Assembly (NCBI RefSeq): GCF_016887565.1
Contig: NZ_CP069396.1
Location: forward strand, 771,001 to 835,000
Direction of reading: 5' to 3'
Length of the DNA: 64,000 nt
Source: Archangium violaceum
GTDB taxonomy: Bacteria; Myxococcota; Myxococcia; Myxococcales; Myxococcaceae
Every line of letters begins with the position of its first letter. Within the stretch, counting starts at the first letter, position 1. Shown piece by piece: positions 16,450 through 25,251 of this stretch. The translations under genes were made by a program, and so were the position numbers. The notes beneath the pieces are model-generated. The model did not search any database, was not told the origin of the DNA, and saw only the letters and a program-made list of their open reading frames with translations.

Positions 16450-18473
16450 ATGCGACAGGTTCTGGGATGGGTGACGCTCGCGGTTCTTTGCTGCGCGGCG
16501 GGAGTGTCGGTCGCGGAAGAGAAACCAGACCCGCGGCTACAGGAGGCGCAGTCGGCCTTCGACGAGGCGAAGAAGCTCCAGGACACCGGCGAGTACGCGG
16601 AGGCCATTGCGCGGGCCGAGCATGCGCTGGAACTGCGGGAAACGGCACTTGGGGGCACACATCTGGATGTCGCCGCTTCGCTCAACATGGTCGCCACCCT
16701 CTACTGGAAGCAGGGGCTGTACGACCGGGCCGAGCCGCTCCTTCTGCGCGCGCTCGCCATCCTCGAAGCGGCTCTCGGCAAGAACCATCTCACCGTCGCC
16801 TCCTCGGTCAACAACCTCGCCAACCTCTACAAAGCCCAAGGGTTGTGCGACCGGGCCGCGCCTCTCTACGAACGCGCGCTCGCCATTCGGGAGGCGGCCC
16901 TCGGCAAGAACCATCCCGACGTCGCCCAATCGCTCAATAGCCTCGCCCAGCTCAGGCTGGCCCAGCATCGCCTTGACGAGGCCCTCCCGCTGTTCACGCG
17001 CGCCTTCGTCGTGTCCGAACTGCGCCTGCGCCACGAGGCGCTCGATTTTTTCCGAGGCGCGTCTGGCCAGCTTTCTCCAGTTTCTGCGCCGCGACGAGGA
17101 ACGCCTCTATGCGCTGCTGCGCGCGCATCCAGACGACGCCCGCGTGAGACGCCTGGCCCTGGGCGCGGCTCTTCTCCTCAAAGGCCGCTCCGTAGAGGAG
17201 ACGGCCGACATCTCCCGTGCTGTCTACCGGAGCCTGGGCGCGAAGGAGCAGGACACCTTCGAGCGACTACGCGGGCTGCGCACCCAACTCGAGCGTGTCG
17301 CCCAGGCCCTGCCCAAGGACGGCGCCCTCGTCGAGTTCATCGCCTACGGGGACCGCCCGCTCGTGTCCAGACCCGGCACGCCCGAGTCCCGGCGGCCCAG
17401 TCAGCTGCGCTACCTGGCGCTGGTACTCTTTCCAGACACGACCATTCGCACCCCTGCTTCCGCTGCTGGGAAAGACTCGCCGCCTCTTCATCGCACCGGA
17501 TGGCCAGCTGGCCCTGGTGCCCTTCGCCGCCCTGCACGACGGGAAGCAGTTCCTCGTGGATACCTTCGACTTCACCTACCTCACCTCCGGCAAGGACCTG
17601 CTGCCTGGCTCCCAGGAGACAGCTCCAGCGACCTCCGTCGTCGTCCTCGCCGACCCGGCCTTCGGCGCGCCACTGCCAGCATCCGCTTCCTCCCCGGGAG
17701 GGGCTTCGGAGCGCTTCTTCTCCACGCTGCGCGAGAGCCCGGCGCAACGAGCCTGGGACGTCGCCCTGCTGCCAGGCACCCGCCAGGAGGCCGAGAGCAT
17801 TCAACGTCTGCTTCCCCAGGCCCAGCTCTTCCTGGGTTCCGAGGCCACCAAGGAGCGGCTGCTGCAGCTGCCTCCCCCCGGCATCCTCCATCTGGCCACT
17901 CACGGCTTCTTCCTCGAGGACACCTCCGCTCCCACGGGCTCCCGCGCCGTGGGTAGCTTTGGTTCGCTGGGTGATGCCACTCCCGCCTCGCGCCCACCGG
18001 ATCCCCTGCTGCGCTCCGGCCTCCTCCTCGCGGGGGCGCGCGCCCCGGCCCCTGGCGCCTCCAGCCCCAACCAGCCCCCGCCCGAGAGCGCGCTGGTGAC
18101 GGCGCTGGAGCTGGCCGGGCTCGATTTCTGGGGCACCCAGCTGGTGGTGCTTTCCGCCTGCGATACGGGACGAGGGGACGTCAAGCTGGGCCAGGGAGTC
18201 TACGGACTGCGCCGAGCGCTCGTGGTGGCCGGAGCGGAGACAGTCGTGATGAGTCTGTGGAAGGTGAAAGACGACACCACGCAGCAGCTGATGGAGGCCT
18301 ACTACCGCAACCTGCTCGCGGGGAAGGGGAGAGCCATCGCCCTGCGCGAGGCCATGCGTTGGCTGCAGGCCACGAAGCCCCATCCCCACTACTGGGCACC
18401 CTTCATCGTGCTGGGCCGAGACGCCCCTCTCCGCGCGCTGGCACCCCTCTCACAGGAGCCACCGGCGCCGTAG
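16450..18473 (+). pseudogene. TPR-CHAT caspase-like protease gene with two frameshifts
   Basis: It starts at ATG 16450 behind GAGGGG with a signal peptide ('LAVLCCAAGVSVA'), then Kinesin-light-chain-type TPRs ('AALGKNHLTVASSVNNLA'). The frame breaks at a run of six T at about 17046-17051, where one T too many shifts it, and continues in the next frame ('SEARLASFLQFLRRDEERL'). It breaks again near 17446-17450 in a C run. The last frame holds a full CHAT domain: 'LFIAPDGQLALVPFAALHDG', His in 'LHLATHGFF', Cys in 'VVLSACDTG', ending at 18473. Both shifts are +1 in homopolymers, so assembly error cannot be excluded. If repaired it would be a secreted TPR-CHAT peptidase of about 670 residues. Confidence 0.82.
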
Positions 18474-18598
18474 CCCGTTCACCGTCGACCGTGCCCGTGG
18501 GCTGGAACGCTCCCTCCTGCGGCACCGGGCGCCGGCTCGATGAGAACGGCGGTGCTCGCCACCGTGCCGTCGTTCCACGGACGGGGCCCGGCGTGAAA

Positions 18599-19066
18599 CT
18601 AGGGATCCCCGAAGTGACCGCGATACTCCGCCGAGTTGAGGAACCCGTTGATCACCCCACCGTAGTCATGGGTGTTCTGCAAGTAGGGGAGCCAGAAATT
18701 GAACCCCGTGGACTCGGGCTGGCGCTTCAAGAAGCCGGTATAGCAGCGCCAGACATAGGCGTCCTGGAACTGCGGATGGCCAGGGATCATGCCCTGGGCG
18801 TTATAGTGCTCTGGCGAATCGAAGACGCTGCGCGCCATGTAGAGCTGTCTGGCTCTCTGGCAACTGGTGTCGCTGCCACACGCCTCCAGGTAATCGAACC
18901 CGCCATACAGTTCATCGTGCGTTGGGGCCCGGTTGAGCAGATCCCAATAGATGGTCTGCACGTAGAAGAAGTTGTCGTCGAGGGCGTTCCAGGCAAGAGC
19001 CAGGCCGGGCGTGAGGGATGCGGCGGCGATGAGGACTTGAAGCAGGCGGACAAAAGAGCGGTGCAT
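18599..19066 (-). CDS. secreted DUF4214-domain protein
   Basis: 155 residues from ATG 19066. A signal peptide ends near 'GLALA-WN'. The mature protein shows the DUF4214 pattern of aromatic helical segments: 'FFYVQTIYWDLLNRAPTHDEL', 'RARQLYMARSVFDSPEHY', 'YVWRCYTGFLKRQPESTGFNFW' and 'GFLNSAEYRGHFG'. Such domains occur in exported and S-layer-like proteins; a molecular role is not established. There is one Cys pair (the two Cys around 'GSDTS'). It is transcribed alone, converging on the CHAT pseudogene. Confidence 0.82.
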   Translation of the reverse strand: MHRSFVRLLQVLIAAASLTPGLALAWNALDDNFFYVQTIYWDLLNRAPTHDELYGGFDYLEACGSDTSCQRARQLYMARSVFDSPEHYNAQGMIPGHPQFQDAYVWRCYTGFLKRQPESTGFNFWLPYLQNTHDYGGVINGFLNSAEYRGHFGDP

Positions 19067-19396
19067 GAGTGGGTCTCCGTTGATGTACTCGTCAACAGGA
19101 GCCCGCGAAGTGGAAAATCATGCAGGAAATCCGCGAGCACACCGTGGAGGACTTCGACCAGGTGAGCGCCACATGGCTGTCCGTCAAGTACGCCTTCCCC
19201 GAGCATCGGCACGCATCCGCTTCCTTTGCGCACCAATGCCCGGCCGCTCATGGAAGCTCTGACGCCGCCCTTGAATTTCCCCTGGGAAGCGACGTCGACG
19301 AAACTCGCGCCGGCGAAGAGCACGAGCGCGACACACGAACTCATTCCGACGCCCGGGGGCCGAGACCGGAGCGTCCGGGCTCGAAACAGGAAGACC
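19067..19396. other. 330-bp intergenic region without a convincing gene
   Basis: This lies between divergent genes. A minus-strand frame from about 19344 begins with a hydrophobic, leader-like stretch ('VALVLFAGASFVDVAS') but continues into unrelated residues and then into another frame of the DUF4214 gene, with no good ribosome binding site. A plus-strand frame from 19120 is equally unconvincing. It probably holds the promoters of both neighbours; I could not pick out clear -35/-10 elements. Confidence 0.5.
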
Positions 19397-20812
19397 GTGA
19401 AACATCGGATGCACGGCTGGGGGGCAGTGCTTTTGGGCGTTCTGGTGGGCTGCACGACTCCCGAGGTGGAGACGACTCGCTCGCTGAGACCCGCGCCGGA
19501 TGAGGTGACGCTGACGCAGCGGGAGGGCTGGCCCGGGGCGGTCCAGGTCCGACCCACCGGAGATGCCTTCCATGGAGAAGTCCTGCAACTGGAGGCGGAC
19601 CCGAAGGGCCGCATCTGGCTGCTCCGGAGTGAGAGGGCGAAAGACTCCTCCGACCTGGACGCCGTCACGACGCTCGAGGTGTACGGGGCGGACGGCCGGA
19701 GAGCGCTCGCCCTGGCACGGGAGGAGGGGGTGCTCCCCTGGAGATTCGCGCTGCACCCCAGCGGCGAGGTGACCCTCTTCGAGCTCGTGAAGGCCCCCGG
19801 GGCGCGCACCTATCGCCTCCGGCTGAGCCGTCTCTCCCCCGAAGGGGCCGTTACGAAGGAGCGCCTCTTCGAAGACGCGGGCCGCGCGGAGGAGCGGCTC
19901 TACTACGACCTCGACCAGCAGCAGATCCTCTCCATCTCGACCGACACGGACCCGCGGGATGTGTGGCCCTCTCCCAAGCACGCACGCCTGCGCGCGGTCG
20001 TGCTCGGTGAGGAGGTCGTCTTCATGGCGATGACCCATGGGGTGAAGCTGTACCGGTTGGATGCCGCGCTCCAGACGCGGTGGAGCTCCCAGGTCATGCC
20101 CGCCAACTACTGGAACGCGCTCCTTCACTCGGACCAGGAGCAGCTCGCACGGGATGAGCAGGGGAACCTCCTGGTGGCCTGGAGCATGTTCTCGAGCGAG
20201 GCGGAGGCATACCGTCTCCACTTCGGGCGCGCGCTGCCCTGGAGGGGTGGCCGCCGCGACATCGTCGTCCAGCGCTTCGGGCAGGACGGACAGTTCCAAC
20301 TCGCGCAGACCTTCGGGCGGGAGGGGAACGAGGAGGAGCTCGCGGGCCTCGCCGTCCACCGGGGGGAGGTGGTCCTGGGCGCGATGGAGAACCTCCTGAA
20401 GTCCGACCGACCCAATGACACCACCGAGTGGGACCTCGTGCTGATGCGCGGACGCCTGGAGGACGGTGCGCTCTCGCTCCACCGGACGCTCGACATCTCG
20501 CGGGAGGATTGGCTCCATGACTTCCGCGTCGATGCACGTGGCCATTGCTACTTCGCGGGCACCACGGACTTCGTCCAGGCGGACACGAACAGCTGGGTGG
20601 AGCCCGGCAAGGGCCTGCTGCTGAAGACGGATGAGAACGGGGAGCAACTCGGCCGCCTGGAGCTGACGGGGACCCGGCACGTCGAAGTCACCCACCTGGC
20701 GTTCCGCCCCGACGGGACGCTCCAGTTCGGCGGCACGACTGATGGCCCCCTCACGCACACGCCGCTCGACGAGTGGTTCAACGAGACGGTGCTGGGCCTC
20801 GCCTCGTTCTGA
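19397..20812 (+). CDS. lipoprotein, possible beta-propeller
   Basis: 471 residues from GTG 19397, chosen because CAGGAAG lies about five bases upstream; ATG 19409 is the alternative. The lipobox is LVGC. The mature part has repeated motifs of the type 'DPKGRIWLL', 'HPSGEVTLF', 'DEQGNLLVAW', 'DARGHCYFAGTT' and 'RPDGTLQFGGTTDG', spaced as in WD/NHL/SBBP-like propeller blades. That suggests a surface propeller protein of unknown function. A 99-bp piece of its coding sequence is duplicated at 16069-16167. It is on the same strand as the next gene, 106 bp away. Confidence 0.75.
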   Translation: MKHRMHGWGAVLLGVLVGCTTPEVETTRSLRPAPDEVTLTQREGWPGAVQVRPTGDAFHGEVLQLEADPKGRIWLLRSERAKDSSDLDAVTTLEVYGADGRRALALAREEGVLPWRFALHPSGEVTLFELVKAPGARTYRLRLSRLSPEGAVTKERLFEDAGRAEERLYYDLDQQQILSISTDTDPRDVWPSPKHARLRAVVLGEEVVFMAMTHGVKLYRLDAALQTRWSSQVMPANYWNALLHSDQEQLARDEQGNLLVAWSMFSSEAEAYRLHFGRALPWRGGRRDIVVQRFGQDGQFQLAQTFGREGNEEELAGLAVHRGEVVLGAMENLLKSDRPNDTTEWDLVLMRGRLEDGALSLHRTLDISREDWLHDFRVDARGHCYFAGTTDFVQADTNSWVEPGKGLLLKTDENGEQLGRLELTGTRHVEVTHLAFRPDGTLQFGGTTDGPLTHTPLDEWFNETVLGLASF

Positions 20813-20918
20813 TGAGTCCGCGGGCGGGTGGGCGTCGATTCTGGTAACCCGAGGCCCGTTGCGAGCGCCTCTATGAGTGATGGCTCACTTCATCCATCGT
20901 CTCATCGAGGCAGGATTC

Positions 20919-23900
20919 ATGCTCCATTTCAAACGTTCAAGGCTATTGCTTCGTGCCGCATGCGCGATTCCGTTCCTCACGAGTGCGTGCACCCCGGCGG
21001 GTGGTTCGACTGACGGGCAAGACGTCGCGCCGTTGGGCGTGGCGGTCGCCGCGCGGGGCGCGTCCCTGGCTCCGACCGTGCTCTCCGCGGGCAAGCCCGC
21101 CTCCGCCAGCAGCAGCAACGCCCCCTACACGGCGAACAACCTCACCGACGGCAACCCGGAGTCCTACTGGGAATCGACCAACGGTGCCTTCCCCCAGTGG
21201 GCCCAGGTCGACCTGGGCTCGGCCGCGACCGTCGAGGACGTCGTCCTGCGGCTCCCGGCCGGCTGGGGTGCTCGTGACGAGACCCTGTCCGTCCAGTCCT
21301 CCACCGACGGCTCCTCGTTCACCACCCTCAAGGCGAGCGCGTCCTACACGTTCAGCCCGTCCACGGGCAACGCCGTGACGATCGACGTCCCGGACACGTC
21401 CGCGCGCTACGTGCGCGTCACCCTCACCGCCAACACCGGCTGGAACGCCGGCCAGCTCTCCGAGCTCGAAGTCCGCGGCACCGCTGGCACGCCGCCGCCG
21501 ACCGACCCGCCGCCCCCCGGCAGCAACCTCGCCCTCGGCAAGCCCATCGTGGGCTCCTCGACGGAGTGGCAGTTCGTGGCCACCAACGCCAACGATGACA
21601 GGACCGACACCTACTGGGAGGGCGCGGGCGGCCAGTACCCGAGCCACCTGACGGTGTCGTTCGGCACGAGCGTCGACCTCTCGGGCGTCGTCATCAAGCT
21701 TCCTCCGGCCTCCGTCTGGGCGACCCGCACCCAGACCTTCGAGCTCCAGGGCCGTGGCCAGACTGGCGGGTCGTGGACCACGCTCAAGGCCTCCGCGGCG
21801 TACACGTTCAACCCGGCGACCGGCAACACGGTCACCGTGCCGTTCACCGGCACCGCCGCCGACGTCCGGGTCGTCTTCACGGGCAACACCGGATCCGGCA
21901 ATGGCCAGGTCGCCGAGTTCCAGATCTTCGGCACCCCCTCGGCCAACCCCGACCTCACGGTCACCGGGGTCACCGCGACGCCGGGCTCGCCCATCGAGTC
22001 CGACACGATCACGCTGACGGCCACGGTGAAGAACGCCGGCACCAAGCCGTCGGCGGCGACAAGCGTCAACCTCACCGTCGACGGTTCCGCGGTCGCCACG
22101 GCCGCCGTCGCCAGTCTCGCGGTCGGTGCGACCACGACCGTGTCGGCGCCGATCGGAAAGAAGAGTGCCGGGTCCTACACGATCGGCGCCGTCGTCGACC
22201 CGGACAGCGCTGTCGTCGAGCAGAACGAGAGCAACAACGCGTTCAGCAACCCGACGAAGCTCACGGTGTCGGAGGCTCCCGGGCCCGACCTGCAGGTGCT
22301 GAGCATCAGCCCGAACCCCGCGAACCCGGCCGTCGGGGCGCCGGTCACGTTCAGCGTGGCGGTGAAGAACCGCGGGACCACGGCGGTCGGGGCGGCTACG
22401 GTCACCCGTGTCGTGGTGGGCGTCAGCACGCTCACCGCCACCACTCCGGCCGTCGCCGCCGGCGCGACCGTCACCGTGACCACCAGCGGTAGCTGGACCG
22501 CCACGAACGGGGGAGCCACCGTCACGGCCACGGCCGACGCGACCGGCGTCGTCGCCGAGACCAACGAGAACAACAACACGTTCTCGCAGTCGATCGTCGT
22601 CGGGCGCGGGGCGGCGGTCCCGTGGGTCTCCTACGAGGCCGAGGCCGGCCGCTACCAGGGCACCCTGCTGGAGACGGACCCGCTGCGCACCTTCGGGCAC
22701 ACCAACTTCGCCACCGAGTCCTCGGGTCGCAAGTCCGTGCGCCTGAACAGCACCGGTCAGTACGTCGAGTTCACCTCGACCAACCCCACGAACTCGATCG
22801 TCGTGCGCAACTCCATCCCCGACGCGCCGAACGGCGGCGGCCAGGAGGCCACGATCAGCCTGTATGCCAATGGCAACTTCGTCCAGAAGCTGACGCTCTC
22901 GTCGCGGCACAGCTGGCTGTACGGGAACACCGACGGCCCGGAGGCGCTGACCAACACTCCCCAGGCCGACGCCCGGAGGCTGTTCGACGAGTCGCATGCG
23001 CTGCTCGCGCAGACCTACCCGATCGGCACCACGTTCCGCCTGCAGCGCGACGCGACCGACACGGCGTCGTTCTACATCATCGACCTGATCGACCTCGAAC
23101 TGGTGGCATCGCCCGCGAGCAAGCCCGCCGAGTGCACCTCGATCACGAGCTACGGCGCGGTGCCGAACGACGGGCTCGACGACACGGACGCCCTCCAGCG
23201 GGCGGTGACGGACGACCAGAATGGCGTCATCAGCTGCGTGTGGATCCCCGCGGGGCAGTGGCGGCAGGAGAAGAAGATCCTCACCGACGACCCGCTGAAC
23301 CGCGGGACGTACAACCAGGTGGGCATCCGGAACGTCACGATCCGCGGCGCGGGCATGTGGCACTCCCAGCTCTACTCCACGATCGAACCGCAGAACCAGA
23401 CGGCCAGCATCAACCACCCCCACGAGGGCAACTTCGGCTTCGACATCGACGACAACGTCCAGATCTCCGACATCGCGATCTTCGGCTCCGGCCGGATCCG
23501 TGGGGGTGACGGCAACGCCGAGGGCGGCGTCGGCCTGAACGGCCGGTTCGGCAAGAACACGAAGATCACCAACGTGTGGATCGAGCACGCCAACGTGGGT
23601 GTCTGGGTGGGTCGTGACTACGACAACATCCCCGAGCTGTGGGGTCCGGCCGACGGCCTGCAGTTCAGTGGCATGCGCATCCGCGACACCTATGCGGACG
23701 GCATCAACTTCAGCAACGGCACGCGGAACTCGCAGGTGTTCAACTCGTCGTTCCGCACCACCGGTGACGACTCCCTGGCGGTCTGGGCCAATCCCTACGT
23801 CAAGGACCGCGCGGTGGACATCGCCCACGACAACCACTTCATCAACAACACGGTCCAGCTGCCCTGGCGGGCGAACGGCATCGCGATCTACGGCGGCTAC

Positions 23901-24353
23901 GGCAACACGATCGAGAACAACCTGATCTACGACACGATGAACTACCCCGGCATCATGCTGGCGACCGACCACGATCCCCTGCCGTTCTCGGGGACGACGC
24001 TGATCGCCAACAACGGGCTCTACCGGACCGGTGGCGCGTTCTGGAACGAGGACCAGGAGTTCGGGGCGATCACGCTGTTCCCGTCGACCCGGGACATCCC
24101 CGGCGTCACCATCCGGGACACCGACATCTACGACTCGACCTACGACGGCATCCAGTTCAAGAACGGTGGCGGCAACATGCCGAACGTCGTGATCAGCAAC
24201 GTGCGGATCAGCAACTCGCTCAACGGTGCCGGCATCCTGGCCATGAGCGGCGCCCTCGGCAGCACGACGCTGACGAACGTCACCATCACCGGCTCGGCCG
24301 ACGGCAACATCGTCAAGCAGCCGGGGTCGCAGTTCGTCATCAACGGTGGGTAG
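20919..24353 (+). CDS. secreted GH87-type alpha-1,3-glucanase (mutanase/mycodextranase family), multidomain
   Basis: 1144 residues from ATG 20919, chosen for the GAGGCAGG site seven bases upstream; the frame also opens at 20877. The leader carries a lipobox-like 'LTSAC'. Order: two discoidin (F5/8-type C) domains (~45-190 and ~200-345), two CARDB domains (~350-565), a CBM35-like module starting 'YEAEAGRYQGTL' (~570-730), and a right-handed beta-helix catalytic domain. In the last, Asp927 ('YADGINF') and Asp950-Asp951 ('TTGDDSLAVW') have the 23/24-residue spacing of the three catalytic Asp reported for GH87 enzymes. It should hydrolyse alpha-1,3-glucan of fungal walls or bacterial polymers. 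This domain set is typical of Actinobacteria and Paenibacillus, so horizontal gain is plausible. Confidence 0.87.
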   Translation: MLHFKRSRLLLRAACAIPFLTSACTPAGGSTDGQDVAPLGVAVAARGASLAPTVLSAGKPASASSSNAPYTANNLTDGNPESYWESTNGAFPQWAQVDLGSAATVEDVVLRLPAGWGARDETLSVQSSTDGSSFTTLKASASYTFSPSTGNAVTIDVPDTSARYVRVTLTANTGWNAGQLSELEVRGTAGTPPPTDPPPPGSNLALGKPIVGSSTEWQFVATNANDDRTDTYWEGAGGQYPSHLTVSFGTSVDLSGVVIKLPPASVWATRTQTFELQGRGQTGGSWTTLKASAAYTFNPATGNTVTVPFTGTAADVRVVFTGNTGSGNGQVAEFQIFGTPSANPDLTVTGVTATPGSPIESDTITLTATVKNAGTKPSAATSVNLTVDGSAVATAAVASLAVGATTTVSAPIGKKSAGSYTIGAVVDPDSAVVEQNESNNAFSNPTKLTVSEAPGPDLQVLSISPNPANPAVGAPVTFSVAVKNRGTTAVGAATVTRVVVGVSTLTATTPAVAAGATVTVTTSGSWTATNGGATVTATADATGVVAETNENNNTFSQSIVVGRGAAVPWVSYEAEAGRYQGTLLETDPLRTFGHTNFATESSGRKSVRLNSTGQYVEFTSTNPTNSIVVRNSIPDAPNGGGQEATISLYANGNFVQKLTLSSRHSWLYGNTDGPEALTNTPQADARRLFDESHALLAQTYPIGTTFRLQRDATDTASFYIIDLIDLELVASPASKPAECTSITSYGAVPNDGLDDTDALQRAVTDDQNGVISCVWIPAGQWRQEKKILTDDPLNRGTYNQVGIRNVTIRGAGMWHSQLYSTIEPQNQTASINHPHEGNFGFDIDDNVQISDIAIFGSGRIRGGDGNAEGGVGLNGRFGKNTKITNVWIEHANVGVWVGRDYDNIPELWGPADGLQFSGMRIRDTYADGINFSNGTRNSQVFNSSFRTTGDDSLAVWANPYVKDRAVDIAHDNHFINNTVQLPWRANGIAIYGGYGNTIENNLIYDTMNYPGIMLATDHDPLPFSGTTLIANNGLYRTGGAFWNEDQEFGAITLFPSTRDIPGVTIRDTDIYDSTYDGIQFKNGGGNMPNVVISNVRISNSLNGAGILAMSGALGSTTLTNVTITGSADGNIVKQPGSQFVINGG

Positions 24354-24380
24354 TCGCACCCGGCCATGACGTGACGCGTC

Positions 24381-25148
24381 TCAGCCCACCGCGCCCAGGA
24401 TGGAGAAGCCGGCATCCACGAACAGCACCTGGCCGGTGAGCTTGCTGGACGCGTTGGAGGTCAGGAACAGCGCCGTGTTCGCCACGTCGGAGGCCTCGAC
24501 GCGGGTGCGCAGCGGCGCTACCTCCGCGTAGCGCTCGAGCATCGAGTCGATGCCGGGGACCGCCTGCGCGGCCAGGGTGCGGATGGGACCGGCGGAGATG
24601 GCGTTGACCCGGACCCCCCGGGGCCCCACCTCCGCGGCCAGCTCCCGCACGATGGACTCCAGGGCGGCCTTGGCCACCCCCATCACCTTGTACCCCGGCA
24701 CGACCCGAGTGGACCCGAGGTACGTCATGGCGATCACGCTCGCGGGCCTGGCCAGATGGGGCAGCGCGGCGCGGGTGAGGCGCAGCAAGCTGTAGGCGGA
24801 GATCTCCAGCGCCTGGGAGAACTCAGTGCTGGACAGCTCGGAGAGGGGCTTGCCGAACGTCTCCAGCGGAGCGAAGCCGATGGAGTGGACCATCACATGA
24901 AGGGGACCCCCCACGGCGGTGAAGAATGCGTCCACCTCGGCCGGGTCCGTGACATCGCACCGGTGGAGGCCATCCGGGGCGAAGTCCGCGTCCTTGAGGG
25001 CCTGCAGGACCCGGCTCTTGAAGCGTTGCTGGTAGCCCACGTGAATGCTGGCCCCCGCCTTCTTGAGCGCCCGTGCGACGTGCCAGGCGATGCTGTCCTC
25101 GTTGGCGAGGCCGAAGATCACCGCTCGGGTTCCAGAAAGGTCGAACAT
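24381..25148 (-). CDS. fabI: FabI-type enoyl-[acyl-carrier-protein] reductase
   Basis: 255 residues from ATG 25148. This SDR-fold enzyme shows FabI features: 'LSGTRAVIFGLANEDSIAW' nucleotide loop, Tyr143 in 'MTYLGSTRVV', and the catalytic Tyr153-x6-Lys160 in 'GYKVMGVAKAALES'. It reduces trans-2-enoyl thioesters with NAD(P)H. It is divergent from, and 103 bp away from, the iterative PKS gene, which has KR and DH but no ER domain. I infer that it may supply enoyl reduction to that PKS in trans. It could instead be the housekeeping FabI or a duplicate; the symbol denotes family only. Confidence 0.88.
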   Translation of the reverse strand: MFDLSGTRAVIFGLANEDSIAWHVARALKKAGASIHVGYQQRFKSRVLQALKDADFAPDGLHRCDVTDPAEVDAFFTAVGGPLHVMVHSIGFAPLETFGKPLSELSSTEFSQALEISAYSLLRLTRAALPHLARPASVIAMTYLGSTRVVPGYKVMGVAKAALESIVRELAAEVGPRGVRVNAISAGPIRTLAAQAVPGIDSMLERYAEVAPLRTRVEASDVANTALFLTSNASSKLTGQVLFVDAGFSILGAVG

Positions 25149-25251
25149 CGCTGACTCCACGGGAATGCTGTGTGTTTGGATTGCACAGTATGAATCAACA
25201 CGGCTCCGCCGCCGAGATGGGGCCGTGTGATTCGGGTCTAGATTGCCAAGT
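25149..25251. promoter_or_regulatory. divergent control region between fabI and the PKS, with inverted and direct repeats
   Basis: Two features stand out. ACACGGC (25198-25204) and GCCGTGT (25222-25228) form a perfect 7-bp inverted repeat, operator-like. The sequence around the PKS start, GATTGCCAAGTATGAACCAG from 25241, is echoed 62 bp upstream by GATTGCACAGTATGAATCAA from 25179 (20 of 25 positions over the longer match). The upstream copy includes an ATG opening a 21-codon frame (25190-25255) that overlaps the true start at 25252 and could act as a leader. No clear sigma-70 promoter was found. Confidence 0.4.

Noticed and set aside
20943-24359. 1138-codon minus-strand frame opposite the GH87 gene
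   Set aside because: Composition is Val/Gly/Arg/Asp-rich with no motif, typical of an antisense shadow of a high-GC gene.
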